Shown: piece by piece, positions 40,733-52,918 of the stretch | Numbering within the stretch: the first letter of the stretch is position 1 | How the letters are laid out: the number at the start of each line of letters is the position of its first letter | Source of the DNA: Nocardioides aquaticus | GTDB taxonomy: Bacteria; Actinomycetota; Actinomycetes; Propionibacteriales; Nocardioidaceae | DNA: 64,000 bases | Direction: 5' to 3' | NCBI RefSeq assembly: GCF_018459925.1 | Contig: NZ_CP075371.1 | Coordinates: 1,860,001 to 1,924,000 of the forward strand | The notes under the pieces: generated by a model | Databases searched by the model: none | The model's input: the letters and a program-made list of their open reading frames with translations, nothing else | What the model was told of the DNA's origin: nothing | Translations under genes and position numbers: made by a program

Positions 40733-41113
40733 GTGGCACGCATCGTAGTGGCCGACGACGACGTCGACATCCGGGAGCTGGTCGAGTTCAAGCTCTCGAC
40801 CATGGGTCACGAGATCGTCGCGGTCTCCGACGGCGGCGCCGCCGTGGAGGCCTGCCAGGCGCAGCGTCCGGACCTCGCGGTCTTCGACGTGATGATGCCC
40901 GGGGTGTCGGGTCTGGACGCGATCCGTCGCATCCGCGCCGACCCGGGTCTCGCCGACCTCCCGGTCATCCTCCTCACGGCCCGGGCCCAGGAGTCCGACG
41001 TCGAGTCCGGGTTCAGCTCCGGCGCCGACGACTACATCACCAAGCCGTTCAGCCCCCGTGAGCTCGCCGCCCGCGTCGAGGCGCTGCTCGCCAGCCGCGC
41101 CCAGGCCGGCTGA
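40733..41113 (+). CDS. Single-domain response regulator (CheY-like)
   Basis: 126 residues, one receiver domain only: acidic pocket VADDDVDIRE, phospho-Asp in AVFDVMMPGVSG, Thr in ILLTARAQ and Lys in YITKPFSP. No DNA-binding domain, so it must act by protein contact. No kinase is adjacent. GTG start with GGGGGT 6 nt upstream. The sequence around the start imitates a tRNA 5' end but no tRNA follows. Confidence 0.88.
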   Translation: MARIVVADDDVDIRELVEFKLSTMGHEIVAVSDGGAAVEACQAQRPDLAVFDVMMPGVSGLDAIRRIRADPGLADLPVILLTARAQESDVESGFSSGADDYITKPFSPRELAARVEALLASRAQAG

Positions 41114-41121
41114 GCCGACCC

Positions 41122-41146
41122 CGGCGGGGGCCTCGCGCCCCCGGCG
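41122..41146 (+). terminator. Hairpin after the response regulator
   Basis: Arms 41122-41131 and 41137-41146 pair at 9 of 10 positions around a 5-nt loop, separating the regulator from rpmE. Confidence 0.55.
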
Positions 41147-41155
41147 TCCGTACCA

Positions 41156-41181
41156 GGAATGGGCCGGACGAGCGCGCTGTT
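41156..41181 (+). promoter_or_regulatory. Consensus sigma-R promoter of rpmE
   Basis: GGAAT (41156-41160), exactly 18 nt, then GTT (41179-41181): a full match to the sigma-R consensus GGAAT-N18-GTT. In S. coelicolor rpmE was reported within the sigma-R regulon. A housekeeping-like TATCAT (41183-41188) overlaps its start region. Confidence 0.75.
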
Positions 41182-41257
41182 CTATCATCGTCGATCGGTC
41201 CGGTTCACGCCTCGCGCACCCCGCGCACGGCGACCCGGCGCCAAGGAGGAGAGAGAC

Positions 41258-41473
41258 ATGAAGAAGGACATCCACCCGCACTACACCGAGACCGTGGTCA
41301 CCTGCACCTGCGGTTCCACGTTCACCACGCGCAGCACCTCGGAGTCGGGCACCCTGCGCTCCGACGTCTGCTCGCAGTGCCACCCGTTCTACACCGGCAA
41401 GCAGAAGATCCTCGACACCGGTGGCCGCGTCGCCCGGTTCGAGGCGCGCTACGCCAAGGCCGCCAAGAAGTAG
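41258..41473 (+). CDS. rpmE: 50S ribosomal protein bL31 (zinc-binding form)
   Basis: 71 residues. Begins [11 protein letters not shown]; the zinc ligands are CTC (about 16-18) and CSQC (about 37-40), so this is the Cys-containing C+ form. It bridges the ribosomal subunits. Zinc release on oxidation ties this form to thiol stress, in line with the sigma-R promoter. AAGGAGGAGAG before the ATG is a strong ribosome-binding site. Confidence 0.96.
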   Translation: MKKDIHPHYTETVVTCTCGSTFTTRSTSESGTLRSDVCSQCHPFYTGKQKILDTGGRVARFEARYAKAAKK

Positions 41474-41480
41474 CGACCTC

Positions 41481-41521
41481 CGAGCGCCGGTCCCCTGCAG
41501 CGAGCGGGGGGCCGGCGCTCG
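41481..41521 (+). terminator. Terminator of rpmE
   Basis: CGAGCGCCGG (41481-41490) pairs perfectly with CCGGCGCTCG (41512-41521), extended inward by CCCC/GGGG pairs, followed by CATTT. Confidence 0.8.
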
Positions 41522-41569
41522 CCATTTCCCCCGTCCCGCAGCACCCGCAGATCCAGCGCCGGAGGTCCC

Positions 41570-42643
41570 GTGTTCGAGGCAGTCGAGGGCATGCTCGCCG
41601 AGCACGCCGACCTCGAGACCCGCCTGGGCGAGCCCGAGACCCACGCCGACGCGCGACTGGCCAAGCGGCTGAACCAGCGCTACGCCGCGCTGTCCCGGAT
41701 CGTCGAGACGTGGCGTGAGTGGGAGGCCACCGGGGACGACCTCGAGGCCGCCCGCGAGCTGGCGGGGGAGGACGACTCCTTCGCCGCGGAGGCCGTGACC
41801 CTGGCCGCCACCCGCGAGGACCTCGCCGAGAGGCTTCGTCGGCTGCTGGTCCCGCGCGACCCCGCCGACGACAAGGACGCCCTGCTGGAGCTCAAGTCCG
41901 GCGAGGGCGGCGAGGAGTCGGCGCTGTTCGCCGGCGACCTGCTGCGGATGTACACCCGGTACGCCGAGCGGCACGGCTGGAAGGTCGAGGTCCTCGACGC
42001 CGCCGAGTCCGACCTCGGCGGGTTCAAGTCGGTCACCGTCGCGGTCAAGGCCACCGGCACGCCCGACCCGGGGGACGCGCCGTTCGCGCGGCTGAAGTTC
42101 GAGGCCGGCGTGCACCGCGTCCAGCGGGTGCCGGTCACGGAGTCCCAGGGCCGGGTGCACACCTCCGCCGCCGGCGTCCTGGTGCTCCCGGAGGCCGAGC
42201 CGGTCGACGTCGAGGTCTCCGACAACGACCTGCGCATCGACGTCTACCGCAGCTCCGGGCCGGGCGGGCAGAGCGTGAACACCACCGACTCGGCCGTGCG
42301 GATCACCCACGTGCCGACCGGGATCGTCGCGTCCTGCCAGAACGAGAAGAGCCAGCTGCAGAACCGCGAGCAGGCCATGCGGATCCTGCGGTCCCGCCTC
42401 CTGGCGGCCGCCCAGGAGGCCGCCGACGCCGAGGCCAGTGACGCCCGGCGCAGCCAGATCCGCACCGTCGACCGGTCCGAGCGGATCCGCACCTACAACT
42501 TCCCCGAGAACCGCGTCTCCGACCACCGCACCGGTTACAAGGCGCACAACCTCGACCAGCTGCTCGACGGCGACCTCGCCCCGCTGCTCGACTCCTGCGC
42601 CGAGGCCGACCTCGCCGCCCGCCTGGCCGCGCTGGAGGACTGA
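41570..42643 (+). CDS. prfA: Peptide chain release factor 1
   Basis: 357 residues. The stop-codon reading motif PVT (P-x-T) lies in [14 protein letters not shown] and the GGQ catalytic motif in [14 protein letters not shown]. It releases peptides at UAA and UAG. Starts at GTG with GGAGG 4 nt upstream. prmC, which methylates the GGQ Gln, follows 6 nt later. Confidence 0.97.
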   Translation: MFEAVEGMLAEHADLETRLGEPETHADARLAKRLNQRYAALSRIVETWREWEATGDDLEAARELAGEDDSFAAEAVTLAATREDLAERLRRLLVPRDPADDKDALLELKSGEGGEESALFAGDLLRMYTRYAERHGWKVEVLDAAESDLGGFKSVTVAVKATGTPDPGDAPFARLKFEAGVHRVQRVPVTESQGRVHTSAAGVLVLPEAEPVDVEVSDNDLRIDVYRSSGPGGQSVNTTDSAVRITHVPTGIVASCQNEKSQLQNREQAMRILRSRLLAAAQEAADAEASDARRSQIRTVDRSERIRTYNFPENRVSDHRTGYKAHNLDQLLDGDLAPLLDSCAEADLAARLAALED

Positions 42644-42649
42644 GCCGCG

Positions 42650-43492
42650 GTGTCCTCCCGACGCGACCTGCTGGCCGGCGCGACCCGCCGGCTCGACGAC
42701 GCCGGCGTGGCCAGCGCCCGCACCGACGCCGAGCTGCTGCTGGCCCACGTCCTCGGACGGCCCCGGGGCGCCCTGGTGCTCGTCGACGACGTCGCCGCGG
42801 CCGACGTCGAGGCCTTCGAGGCGCTCCTGCTGCGACGCGCGGCGCGCGAGCCGCTGCAGCACCTCACCGGCAGCGCCTGGTTCCGCACGGTGGAGCTGGC
42901 CGTGGGTCCGGGTGTCTTCGTGCCCCGCCCCGAGACCGAGCTCCTGGCCGGCTGGGCCCTGGAGCGCCTCGCCGAGCTCGAGGACCCGGTCGTCGTCGAC
43001 CTCGGCACCGGCAGCGGCGCCATCGCCGCGGCCCTGGCCGCCGAGGCGCCGCACGCCCGGGTGCACGCCGTCGAGCTCGACGAGCAGGCGTACGCGTGGG
43101 CCGAGCGCAACCTGTCCGGGACCGGCGTCGACCTGCGCCACGGCGACCTGGCCACCGCCTTCGACGACCTGGCCGGCCAGGTCGACGTCGTGGTCAGCAA
43201 CCCGCCCTACGTCCCCCTGGAGGCGTGGGAGTCGGTGGCGCCCGAGGCCCGGGACCACGACCCCCACCTCGCCCTGTTCTCCGGCGACGACGGTCTCGAC
43301 GCGGTACGGGTGCTGGCGGTCCGCGCCCAGGTCCTCCTGCGCCGCGGCGGGGTGCTCGGTGTCGAGCACGCCGACGTGCAGGGCGACGCCGTCCCGGCCG
43401 TGCTGGCCGGCGCGGGGGCCTGGACCGAGGTGGCCGACCACCACGACCTCGCCGGGCGTCCACGGTTCACCACGGCCCGCCTGGCACGATGA
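42650..43492 (+). CDS. prmC: Release-factor glutamine methyltransferase
   Basis: 280 residues. The N-terminal helical domain contacts the release factor; the SAM fold has VVDLGTGSGAIAAALA and the NPPY catalytic motif (VVSNPPYVPLEAWES). FVPRPETELLAGW is the family signature. It methylates the Gln of GGQ in RF1 and RF2. In operon with prfA and sua5. Confidence 0.95.
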   Translation: MSSRRDLLAGATRRLDDAGVASARTDAELLLAHVLGRPRGALVLVDDVAAADVEAFEALLLRRAAREPLQHLTGSAWFRTVELAVGPGVFVPRPETELLAGWALERLAELEDPVVVDLGTGSGAIAAALAAEAPHARVHAVELDEQAYAWAERNLSGTGVDLRHGDLATAFDDLAGQVDVVVSNPPYVPLEAWESVAPEARDHDPHLALFSGDDGLDAVRVLAVRAQVLLRRGGVLGVEHADVQGDAVPAVLAGAGAWTEVADHHDLAGRPRFTTARLAR

Positions 43493-43531
43493 GGCTGGCC
43501 CAGCACCGACCGTGACGACGAGGAGCACCGC

Positions 43532-44332
43532 GTGACCCGCGACCCGCAGGCCGACCCGGCCCCCGACGACACGGCCCAGGACCCGTCGGACGGCCTCGAC
43601 GACGACCTGGACGACGACCTGGACGACGACCTGGACGACGACCTGGACGACGGGTCGGCGGAGGACGTCACGGGCGAGCTCTGGCCGACGGCCACCGACG
43701 AGCAGCGCGAGGACGCGGTCGCCGCCGCGACGTCGGCCCTGCAGCGCGGGCGGCTCGTGATCATCCCCACCGACACCGTCTACGGGCTGGCCGCAGACGC
43801 CTTCGACGCCGACGCCGTCGCCGACCTGCTCGACGCCAAGGGCCGTGGGCGGGAGATGCCGCCGCCGGTGCTGATCAGCTCGGCGGCGACGGTCGACGCC
43901 CTCGTCGTGGCGCTGCCGGGCTACGCCCGCCCGCTGATCGACGCGTTCTGGCCCGGTCCGCTGACCCTGGTCGCCCGCCAGCAGCCCTCGCTGCAGTGGG
44001 ACCTCGGCGAGGCCAAGGGCACGGTCGCGGTCCGGATGCCCGACCACCCGGTCGCCCTGGCCGTCCTCGAACGCACCGGCCCGCTCGCCGTCAGCTCGGC
44101 CAACCTGACCGGCAGCCCGGCCGCCACGGACGCCGAGCACGCCCTCGACATGCTCGGTGACGAGGTGGCCGTGGTCGTCGACGACGGACCGTCGCCCGGG
44201 GGAGAGGCCAGCACGATCGTCGACGTGACCGGCACCCAGGGTCGGGTGCTGCGGGTCGGCGCCCTGTCGCTGGAGCAGCTGAACGCGGTCCTCGAGCCGC
44301 TCGGGGCCTCCCTGGTCCTCGAGGGGAGCTGA
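43532..44332 (+). CDS. sua5: L-threonylcarbamoyladenylate synthase (Sua5/YrdC/YwlC) with acidic N-terminal repeat
   Basis: 266 residues. Core: AATSALQRGRLVIIPTDTVYGLAAD, LIDAFWPGPLTLV, TVAVRMPDHPVAL, GPLAVSSANLTGSPA. It makes threonylcarbamoyl-AMP for the t6A37 tRNA modification. Residues 20-40 form an Asp/Leu repeat (LDDD four times) not part of the family. No other start lies between it and the core. An ATP-independent role for the acidic tail is unknown. Confidence 0.9.
   Translation: MTRDPQADPAPDDTAQDPSDGLDDDLDDDLDDDLDDDLDDGSAEDVTGELWPTATDEQREDAVAAATSALQRGRLVIIPTDTVYGLAADAFDADAVADLLDAKGRGREMPPPVLISSAATVDALVVALPGYARPLIDAFWPGPLTLVARQQPSLQWDLGEAKGTVAVRMPDHPVALAVLERTGPLAVSSANLTGSPAATDAEHALDMLGDEVAVVVDDGPSPGGEASTIVDVTGTQGRVLRVGALSLEQLNAVLEPLGASLVLEGS
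43598..43645 (+). repeat. Four exact 12-bp units encoding DDDL in sua5
   Basis: The unit GACGACGACCTG occurs four times without change, giving an acidic stretch in the Sua5 N-terminus. Such a repeat can change length by slippage while staying in frame. Confidence 0.9.
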
Positions 44333-44341
44333 CCCGGGGCC

Positions 44342-45526
44342 GTGCGCGAGTACCTGCTGGTGTTCCTGGTCGCCGCCGCCGTCACCTACCTGCTGACGGT
44401 GGTGGCGCGGGAGATCGCGATCCGCACCGGTGCGGTGGCGCAGGTCCGGGACCGCGACGTGCACGCGGTGCCGGTGCCGTACCTGGGTGGCCTGGCCATG
44501 CTCGGCGGCCTGGTGGCGGCCTACCTCGTGGCCCGTCAGCTGCCGTTCCTGTCCCAGAGCAGCCCGTTCGTCTTCGAGGACGCCGGCGTGGTGATCGTCG
44601 CCGGGGCGCTGGTGTGCGCCGTGGGCGTCCTGGACGACATCTTCGACATCGATGCGCTGACCAAGCTCGGCGGGCAGATCCTCGCGGTGGCCCTGCTGAT
44701 CGGCTCGGGTCTGCAGTTCCGCTTCTTCCCGCAGCCCGACGGCACCCTGTTCTCCCTCGACCCGGCCCAGGGGGCGCTGCTGACCGCCGTCGTGGTCGTC
44801 GCGACCGTCAACGCGGTCAACTTCGTCGACGGTCTCGACGGGCTGGCCGCCGGGGTGGTCGGGATCGGCGCGATCGCCTTCTTCGTCTTCAGCTACACCC
44901 TGGCCGACCGCGCGGACCTGTCGCTGGCCACTACCGGGGCACTGCTGTCGGCCGCCCTGGGCGGGGCCTGCGTCGGATTCCTCCCGCACAACTGGCACCC
45001 GGCCCGGCTCTTCATGGGCGACAGCGGCTCGATGCTGATCGGCCTGGTGCTGTCGTCCACCGCGCTGACCCTGACCACCCAGTTCAACGGCACCGCGCTG
45101 ACCGGCACCGCCTCCACCAGCCTGCTGGCCACCTTCCTGCCGGTGCTGCTGCCGGTGCTGATCCTGGTCGTGCCGATGGCCGACCTGGTGCTCGCGGTCC
45201 TGCGACGCACCGCGAAGGGGCGCTCGCCCTTCGCCCCGGACAAGAAGCACCTGCACCACCGGCTGCTCGAGATCGGCCACTCCCAGCGGCGGGCGGTGCT
45301 GATCATGTGGCTGTGGGCCGCCCTGGTGGCCTTCGGCACGGTCCTGGCGAGCCTCTACGTCGGCTGGAAGATGTGGTCCTCGCTGGGCGTGATGGCGGTC
45401 CTGGTGCTCCTGCTGACCTTCGTGGTGCCCCAGCTGCACCGCCGCCACCTCGGTCTCGAGGGCGGGCCCGGGCCGGGGGAGACCCCGCTCCCACCGGCCG
45501 ACGCGGAGACCCCGCAGACTTTGTGA
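44342..45526 (+). CDS. wecA: Undecaprenyl-phosphate N-acetylglucosaminyl 1-phosphate transferase (WecA/TagO/Rv1302-like)
   Basis: 394 residues, about 11 membrane helices. Catalytic motifs of the MraY/WecA family: VGVLDDIFDIDAL, NAVNFVDGLDGLAAG, MGDSGSMLIGL and the HLHHRL loop. It starts lipid-linked glycopolymer synthesis (linker or arabinogalactan-like units); this links to the LCP ligase upstream. wecA is located before the atp genes in mycobacteria too. The stop codon is inside a CRP-like site. Confidence 0.93.
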   Translation: MREYLLVFLVAAAVTYLLTVVAREIAIRTGAVAQVRDRDVHAVPVPYLGGLAMLGGLVAAYLVARQLPFLSQSSPFVFEDAGVVIVAGALVCAVGVLDDIFDIDALTKLGGQILAVALLIGSGLQFRFFPQPDGTLFSLDPAQGALLTAVVVVATVNAVNFVDGLDGLAAGVVGIGAIAFFVFSYTLADRADLSLATTGALLSAALGGACVGFLPHNWHPARLFMGDSGSMLIGLVLSSTALTLTTQFNGTALTGTASTSLLATFLPVLLPVLILVVPMADLVLAVLRRTAKGRSPFAPDKKHLHHRLLEIGHSQRRAVLIMWLWAALVAFGTVLASLYVGWKMWSSLGVMAVLVLLLTFVVPQLHRRHLGLEGGPGPGETPLPPADAETPQTL

Positions 45527-45537
45527 TAGTTTTCACG
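45522..45537. promoter_or_regulatory. CRP/GlxR-like site before the ATP synthase operon
   Basis: TGTGA-TAGTTT-TCACG fits TGTGA-N6-TCACA at 9 of 10 positions. It covers the wecA stop codon and is 33 nt before the first atp-linked gene. In C. glutamicum GlxR controls the atp operon. Confidence 0.6.
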
Positions 45538-45569
45538 AGCCCTGCTGAACCGCGACAGGACGGCCGCCG

Positions 45570-46058
45570 ATGATGACGACCGACAGACCCGCCCGGTCCG
45601 CAGACCGTCGAGCCGTACCTCCGTCCGGCGCCCGTCTGCTGGTCCGATCGGCCGCCTCGACGGCCGTGCTGGGCCTCCTCGGAGCTGCCGTCGCAGCGCT
45701 CGTCGACGGCGGTGCGGCCGCGTCCGGCGTGCTGGTCGGCGTGGGCCTCGTCCTGGTCGTCCTGGTCGGCGGCAGCCTGATGGTCGACGCGGTGGCCGGG
45801 GTCCTGCCGGTGGCGTCGCTGATGGTCGCGCTGCTGACCTTCACGCTCCAGGTCGTGCTGGTCCTCCTGCTTCTCGCCGCCCTCGACGGGTCCGGTCTCC
45901 TGGGGGACGTGCTCGACCGCGGATGGCTCGGCGGGGGCGTCATCGGGGCCACCATGCTGTGGCTCGCGGTTCAGGTCCGCCTGCACACCACGACGCGTCT
46001 CCCGGTCTACGACCTGGCGGACGCCGGGCCGGGTCGGCTCGACGAGGGGGGTCACTGA
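45570..46058 (+). CDS. AtpI-like membrane protein (ATP synthase operon first gene)
   Basis: 162 residues with four hydrophobic helices (LLVRSAASTAVLGLLGAAVAALV, VLVGVGLVLVVLVGGSLMV, VASLMVALLTFTLQVVLVLLLLAAL, GGGVIGATMLWLAVQVRL). Pattern and place match the AtpI-like ATP synthase assembly proteins encoded before atpB. Helps insert the c-ring in other species; here by analogy. Confidence 0.65.
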   Translation: MMTTDRPARSADRRAVPPSGARLLVRSAASTAVLGLLGAAVAALVDGGAAASGVLVGVGLVLVVLVGGSLMVDAVAGVLPVASLMVALLTFTLQVVLVLLLLAALDGSGLLGDVLDRGWLGGGVIGATMLWLAVQVRLHTTTRLPVYDLADAGPGRLDEGGH

Positions 46059-46091
46059 TGACCTCCACCGGCTGCTATCGTCCGGAGCGCA

Positions 46092-46394
46092 ATGAGCAAG
46101 CAGGACCCGCCGTCCCCGACCTCGGAACGCGGTCCGCAGGGCGACCCGTGGCACGCATTCGGCTACGTGGTGTCCGGCGTCGCGGTCTACGGGCTCGTGG
46201 GGTGGTGGGCCGACCAGTGGCTCGGGACCAGCTTCCTCGTCGCGATCGGCATCCTGTTCGGAGCCGTGCTGGGGATCTACCTGACCATCTCCCGCTTCGA
46301 CGCCTTGCCCCGCTTCCCTCGCGACAGCGAGCATCGGGCTCAGCACGACCCGCAGCACGATCCGCAGTCCGACCAGCATCCCGACCCGACGTAG
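46092..46394 (+). CDS. AtpZ/AtpI family protein
   Basis: 100 residues, two helices (WHAFGYVVSGVAVYGLVGWWAD, FLVAIGILFGAVLGIYLTI) matching the AtpZ/AtpI pattern; a His/Asp/Gln-rich cytosolic tail (about 30 residues). AtpZ is tied to F1Fo assembly or Mg/Ca handling. Spaced 13 nt from atpB. Confidence 0.8.
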   Translation: MSKQDPPSPTSERGPQGDPWHAFGYVVSGVAVYGLVGWWADQWLGTSFLVAIGILFGAVLGIYLTISRFDALPRFPRDSEHRAQHDPQHDPQSDQHPDPT

Positions 46395-46407
46395 TAGGAG
46401 TCCACCG

Positions 46408-47208
46408 GTGAGTCTTGCCGCCGCGTCCGTCGTCCGAGCAGCGGAGGAGTTCGTCCCGCCCGGGCCGAGCACCTTCGACCTCCCGCCCGTGTTCAGCGTG
46501 GCCGGGATCGGCGTGACCAAGCCCATGCTCCAGCTCGTGCTCGCCGCGATCCTGGTGTTCGGATTCTTCTACCTCGCCATCCGGCAGCGGGCCATGGTCC
46601 CCGGCCGGCTGCAGTACATGGGTGAGGCCGGGTACTCGTTCGTGCGGAACTCGATCAGCCGCGACATCATCGGCCAGCACGACTTCGCGCGCTACACGCC
46701 GTACCTGTTCGCGCTGTTCTTCTTCCTCCTCCTCAACAACTGGTTCGGGTCGATCCCGTTCATCCAGTTCCCGACGTTCAGCCGCGCGAGCATGGCCTAC
46801 GCCCTCGCCGGGCTGAGCTGGCTGATCTACAACCTGGCCGGCATGTCGCGGCACGGGTTCTTCGGCTACCTCAAGCTGCAGTGCGTCCCGGCGAACATCA
46901 CCGGACCGATCCTCGTCCTGCTGATCCCGCTGGAGTTCTTCTCCAACATCATCGTGCGGCCGGTCACCCTGGCCCTGCGTCTGTTCGCCAACATGTTCGC
47001 CGGCCACCTGCTGGTGATCCTGTTCGCGATCGGTGGTGAGTACCTGCTCCTCGAGGGCTCCCTGCTGGTCAAGCCGGCCGGGATCCTGGCCTGGGTGCTG
47101 TTCATCCTGATCACCTTCCTGGAGCTGCTGGTGCAGTTCCTTCAGGCGTACGTCTTCGTGCTCCTGAACGCCATGTACATCTCCGGTGCCGTCGCAGACG
47201 AGCACTGA
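46408..47208 (+). CDS. atpB: F1Fo ATP synthase subunit a
   Basis: 266 residues, five or six helices. The essential Arg is in [16 protein letters not shown]; the C-terminal [20 protein letters not shown] forms the proton exit half-channel. GTG start with GTAGGAG 8 nt upstream. Next gene begins after a short A-rich spacer. Confidence 0.96.
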   Translation: MSLAAASVVRAAEEFVPPGPSTFDLPPVFSVAGIGVTKPMLQLVLAAILVFGFFYLAIRQRAMVPGRLQYMGEAGYSFVRNSISRDIIGQHDFARYTPYLFALFFFLLLNNWFGSIPFIQFPTFSRASMAYALAGLSWLIYNLAGMSRHGFFGYLKLQCVPANITGPILVLLIPLEFFSNIIVRPVTLALRLFANMFAGHLLVILFAIGGEYLLLEGSLLVKPAGILAWVLFILITFLELLVQFLQAYVFVLLNAMYISGAVADEH

Positions 47209-47243
47209 GAGCACAGAAAAAGAAACCGAAAGGAACAGAAGCC
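47209..47243 (+). promoter_or_regulatory. A-rich translation enhancer-like leader of atpE
   Basis: The 35 nt before atpE contain no T and about 46% GC, far below the surrounding DNA, and end AAAGGAACAGAAGCC. This keeps the ribosome-binding site unpaired and likely raises translation, matching the high c-subunit copy number. Confidence 0.55.
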
Positions 47244-47450
47244 ATGACCGGCTCCCTGAACATGATCGGCTACGGCCTGGCCGCCATCGGCCCCGGCATC
47301 GGCATCGGCCTGATCTTCGCCGCGTACATCAACGGCGTCGCCCGTCAGCCCGAGGCCCAGAGCCGCCTGCAGTCGATCGCGATCCTCGGGTTCGCCCTCG
47401 CCGAGGCGCTGGCCATCATCGGTATCGCCCTCGCCTTCGTCCTGAACTAG
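47244..47450 (+). CDS. atpE: F1Fo ATP synthase subunit c
   Basis: 68 residues, two helices. The first has the GPGIGIG packing motif; the second carries the ion-binding Glu54 in [12 protein letters not shown]. It forms the proton-driven rotor ring. Loop RQPEAQ contacts F1. Confidence 0.96.
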   Translation: MTGSLNMIGYGLAAIGPGIGIGLIFAAYINGVARQPEAQSRLQSIAILGFALAEALAIIGIALAFVLN

Positions 47451-47486
47451 CTCTTCCACCCGGACGCAACTGAAGACAAGGACTGA

Positions 47487-48034
<548 letters not shown>

Positions 48035-48035
<1 letters not shown>

Positions 48036-48856
48036 TGCAGTTCCGCGGTGCCTCCTCCGACAGTGCCGCCGTGCTCGGCGACCAGCTCGCCGAGCAGGTC
48101 CGGGGCGAGCCCGGTCGCGCGGCGACCATGGCCGGCGACCTGGTGACGGTGGCCGCGACCCTGCGTAGCGAGGGCTCGCTGCGGCGCTTCCTCACCGACG
48201 GCTCGCTGCCCACGGAGGCCAGGACCGGTCTGGCCTCGGAGGTGTTCGGCGGCTCCGTCGACGCCCAGAGCCTGGAGCTGGTCACGGCGGGCGCCGCACG
48301 CCGCTGGACCTCTGCCGGTGACCTGCCGGCCGCCTTCGAGCACCTCGCGGTGGTCGCAGCGGTCCGGTCCGCCGGCGACGAGTCCGAGCGGCTCGCCGAC
48401 GAGCTCTTCGCGGTCCGCCAGGCCGTCAAGCAGCAGCACGAGCTGCGCGACGCGCTCTCGGACCCCGTCCGGGACGTCGCGGCCAAGGAGGGGCTGGTCC
48501 GGGACGTCCTGGGCTCGCGCTTCCTGGACGCCACGGTCCGTCTGGTCGTCCAGGCGGTGACCAGCACCTACCGCACGGTCACCGCTGCGCTCGAGGAGTA
48601 CCAGAAGGTCGCCGCCCGGGTGCACGGCGAGCGTGTGGCCACCGTCCGGGTGGCCAAGGCGCTCACCGACGACGAGGCCCGGCGCCTCGAGCAGGCCCTG
48701 CAGCGCCAGTACGACCGGCCGGTCCACCTCAACCAGGTGGTCGACCCCGGCGTGATCGGCGGCGTGCGCGTGGAGATCGGGGACGACGTCATCGACGGCA
48801 CCGTCTCCTCCCGCCTCGCCGACGCCCGCCGACGCCTGGCCGGCACCGCCGGCTGA
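48035..48856 (+). CDS. atpH: F1Fo ATP synthase subunit delta (OSCP type)
   Basis: 273 residues, longer than the usual 180, as in other Actinobacteria that carry an extra N-terminal helical stretch. C-terminal part HGERVATVRVAKALTDDEARRLEQAL and VDPGVIGGVRVEIGDDVIDGTV is the conserved OSCP signature. It links the peripheral stalk to F1. Confidence 0.94.
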
Positions 48857-48906
48857 CGCCGGCCCACGACCCCACCGACTGACGAACGAAGAGAGAAGGC
48901 ACCACC

Positions 48907-50541
48907 ATGACGGAGCTCTCCATCCGGCCGGAGGAGATCCGCGACGCGCTGGCCAAGTACGTCGCCGACTACCAGCCCGACGCCTCGAGCCGTGAGGAGG
49001 TCGGCACGGTCGCCTCCGCCGGTGACGGCATCGCGCGTGTCTCCGGGCTGCCCTCGGCGATGGCCAACGAGCTGCTCGAGTTCGAGGACGGCACCCGCGG
49101 CCTGGCCCTGAACCTCGACACCCGCGAGATCGGCGTGGTCATCCTGGGTGACTTCTCCGCCATCGAGGAGGGGCAGACGGTGCGTCGCACCGGCGAGGTC
49201 CTCTCCGTGCCGGTGGGCGACTCCTACCTCGGCCGCGTGGTGGACCCGCTGGGCAACCCCATCGACGGTCAGGGCGAGGTCGAGTCCACCGAGCGCCGGC
49301 CGCTGGAGCTGCAGGCGCCCTCCGTGGTGGAGCGGAAGTCCGTGCACGAGCCGATGGCCACCGGGATCAAGGCGATCGACGCCCTGACCCCGATCGGTCG
49401 CGGCCAGCGCCAGCTCATCATCGGCGACCGCGCGACGGGCAAGAGCACCATCGCGATCGACACGATCATCAACCAGAAGCGCAACTGGGACTCGGGCGAC
49501 CCCGACAAGCAGGTCCGCTGCATCTACGTGTCGATCGGTCAGAAGGGCTCGACCATCGCGGCCGTCCGCGGCGTCTTCGAGGAGGCCGGCGCGATGGAGT
49601 ACACCACCATCGTCGCGGCCCCGGCCTCGGACTCCGCCGGGTTCAAGTACCTCGCGCCGTACACCGGCTCGGCCATCGGCCAGCACTGGATGTACGAGGG
49701 CAAGCACGTCCTGATCGTGTTCGACGACCTGACCCGCCAGGCCGAGGCCTACCGCGCCGTGTCGCTGCTGCTGCGTCGCCCGCCGGGCCGTGAGGCCTAC
49801 CCCGGTGACGTGTTCTACCTGCACAGCCGGCTCCTCGAGCGGTGCGCGAAGCTCTCCGACGACCTCGGCGCCGGCTCGATGACCGGGCTGCCGATCATCG
49901 AGACCCAGGCCAACGACGTCTCGGCGTTCATCCCGACCAACGTCATCTCGATCACCGACGGCCAGATCTTCCTGCAGTCCGACCTGTTCGCGGCCAACCA
50001 GCGCCCGGCCATCGACGTGGGCGTCTCGGTCTCCCGGGTGGGCGGCGCGGCGATGACGAAGGCGATGAAGGCCGTCACCGGGTCGCTGAAGGTGGACCTG
50101 GCGCAGTTCCGCGCCATGGAGGCGTTCGCGATGTTCGCCTCCGACCTCGACGCGGCCTCGCGCCAGCAGCTCGACCGCGGACAGCGCCTGATGGCCCTGC
50201 TCAAGCAGTCGGCCTACTCGCCGTACCCGATCGACCACATGACCGTCTCGCTGTGGCTGGGCACGTCCGGGCGTCTTGACCGGGTCCCGGTCGGCGACGT
50301 GCTCCGCTTCGAGCAGGAGTTCATCGACTACCTCAGCCGCTCGCACGAGGGCATCCTCTCCGGCATCCGGGAGAGCCTGAAGTTCGAGGACGAGGACGGC
50401 CTGATCTCCGCCTACGACTCCTTCCTGGACCAGTTCGAGACCTCGGACGGCGGGTCGCTGAAGGCCGGCCGCGAGGATCACGAGGCCCTCGAGGACGAGG
50501 ACGTCGAGCAGGAGCAGATCGTCAAGCAGAAGCGGGGCTGA
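48907..50541 (+). CDS. atpA: F1Fo ATP synthase subunit alpha
   Basis: 544 residues. P-loop GDRATGKST at about 173; [21 protein letters not shown]; the Arg-finger region [10 protein letters not shown]. Regulatory nucleotide-binding subunit of F1. The C-terminal 35 residues are acidic ([16 protein letters not shown]), an extension of the kind known in actinobacterial alpha subunits, where it restrains ATP hydrolysis. AAGAGAGAAGG precedes the ATG. Confidence 0.97.
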   Translation: MTELSIRPEEIRDALAKYVADYQPDASSREEVGTVASAGDGIARVSGLPSAMANELLEFEDGTRGLALNLDTREIGVVILGDFSAIEEGQTVRRTGEVLSVPVGDSYLGRVVDPLGNPIDGQGEVESTERRPLELQAPSVVERKSVHEPMATGIKAIDALTPIGRGQRQLIIGDRATGKSTIAIDTIINQKRNWDSGDPDKQVRCIYVSIGQKGSTIAAVRGVFEEAGAMEYTTIVAAPASDSAGFKYLAPYTGSAIGQHWMYEGKHVLIVFDDLTRQAEAYRAVSLLLRRPPGREAYPGDVFYLHSRLLERCAKLSDDLGAGSMTGLPIIETQANDVSAFIPTNVISITDGQIFLQSDLFAANQRPAIDVGVSVSRVGGAAMTKAMKAVTGSLKVDLAQFRAMEAFAMFASDLDAASRQQLDRGQRLMALLKQSAYSPYPIDHMTVSLWLGTSGRLDRVPVGDVLRFEQEFIDYLSRSHEGILSGIRESLKFEDEDGLISAYDSFLDQFETSDGGSLKAGREDHEALEDEDVEQEQIVKQKRG

Positions 50542-50543
50542 CC

Positions 50544-52917
<2,374 letters not shown>

Positions 52918-52918
<1 letters not shown>

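Noticed and set aside
40724..40745. tRNA-like 5' end (GGGGGTAGCTCAGTGG) just before the response regulator
   Set aside because: The following sequence is the response-regulator coding region; no anticodon or T arm and no 3' acceptor can be folded. The likeness is limited to the first 16 bases.
40730..45448. Very long open minus-strand frame opposite prfA-prmC-sua5-wecA
   Set aside because: Repetitive Gly/Arg/His/Gln composition, no domain, and it lies antisense to well-known genes. It is a by-product of third-position GC bias.
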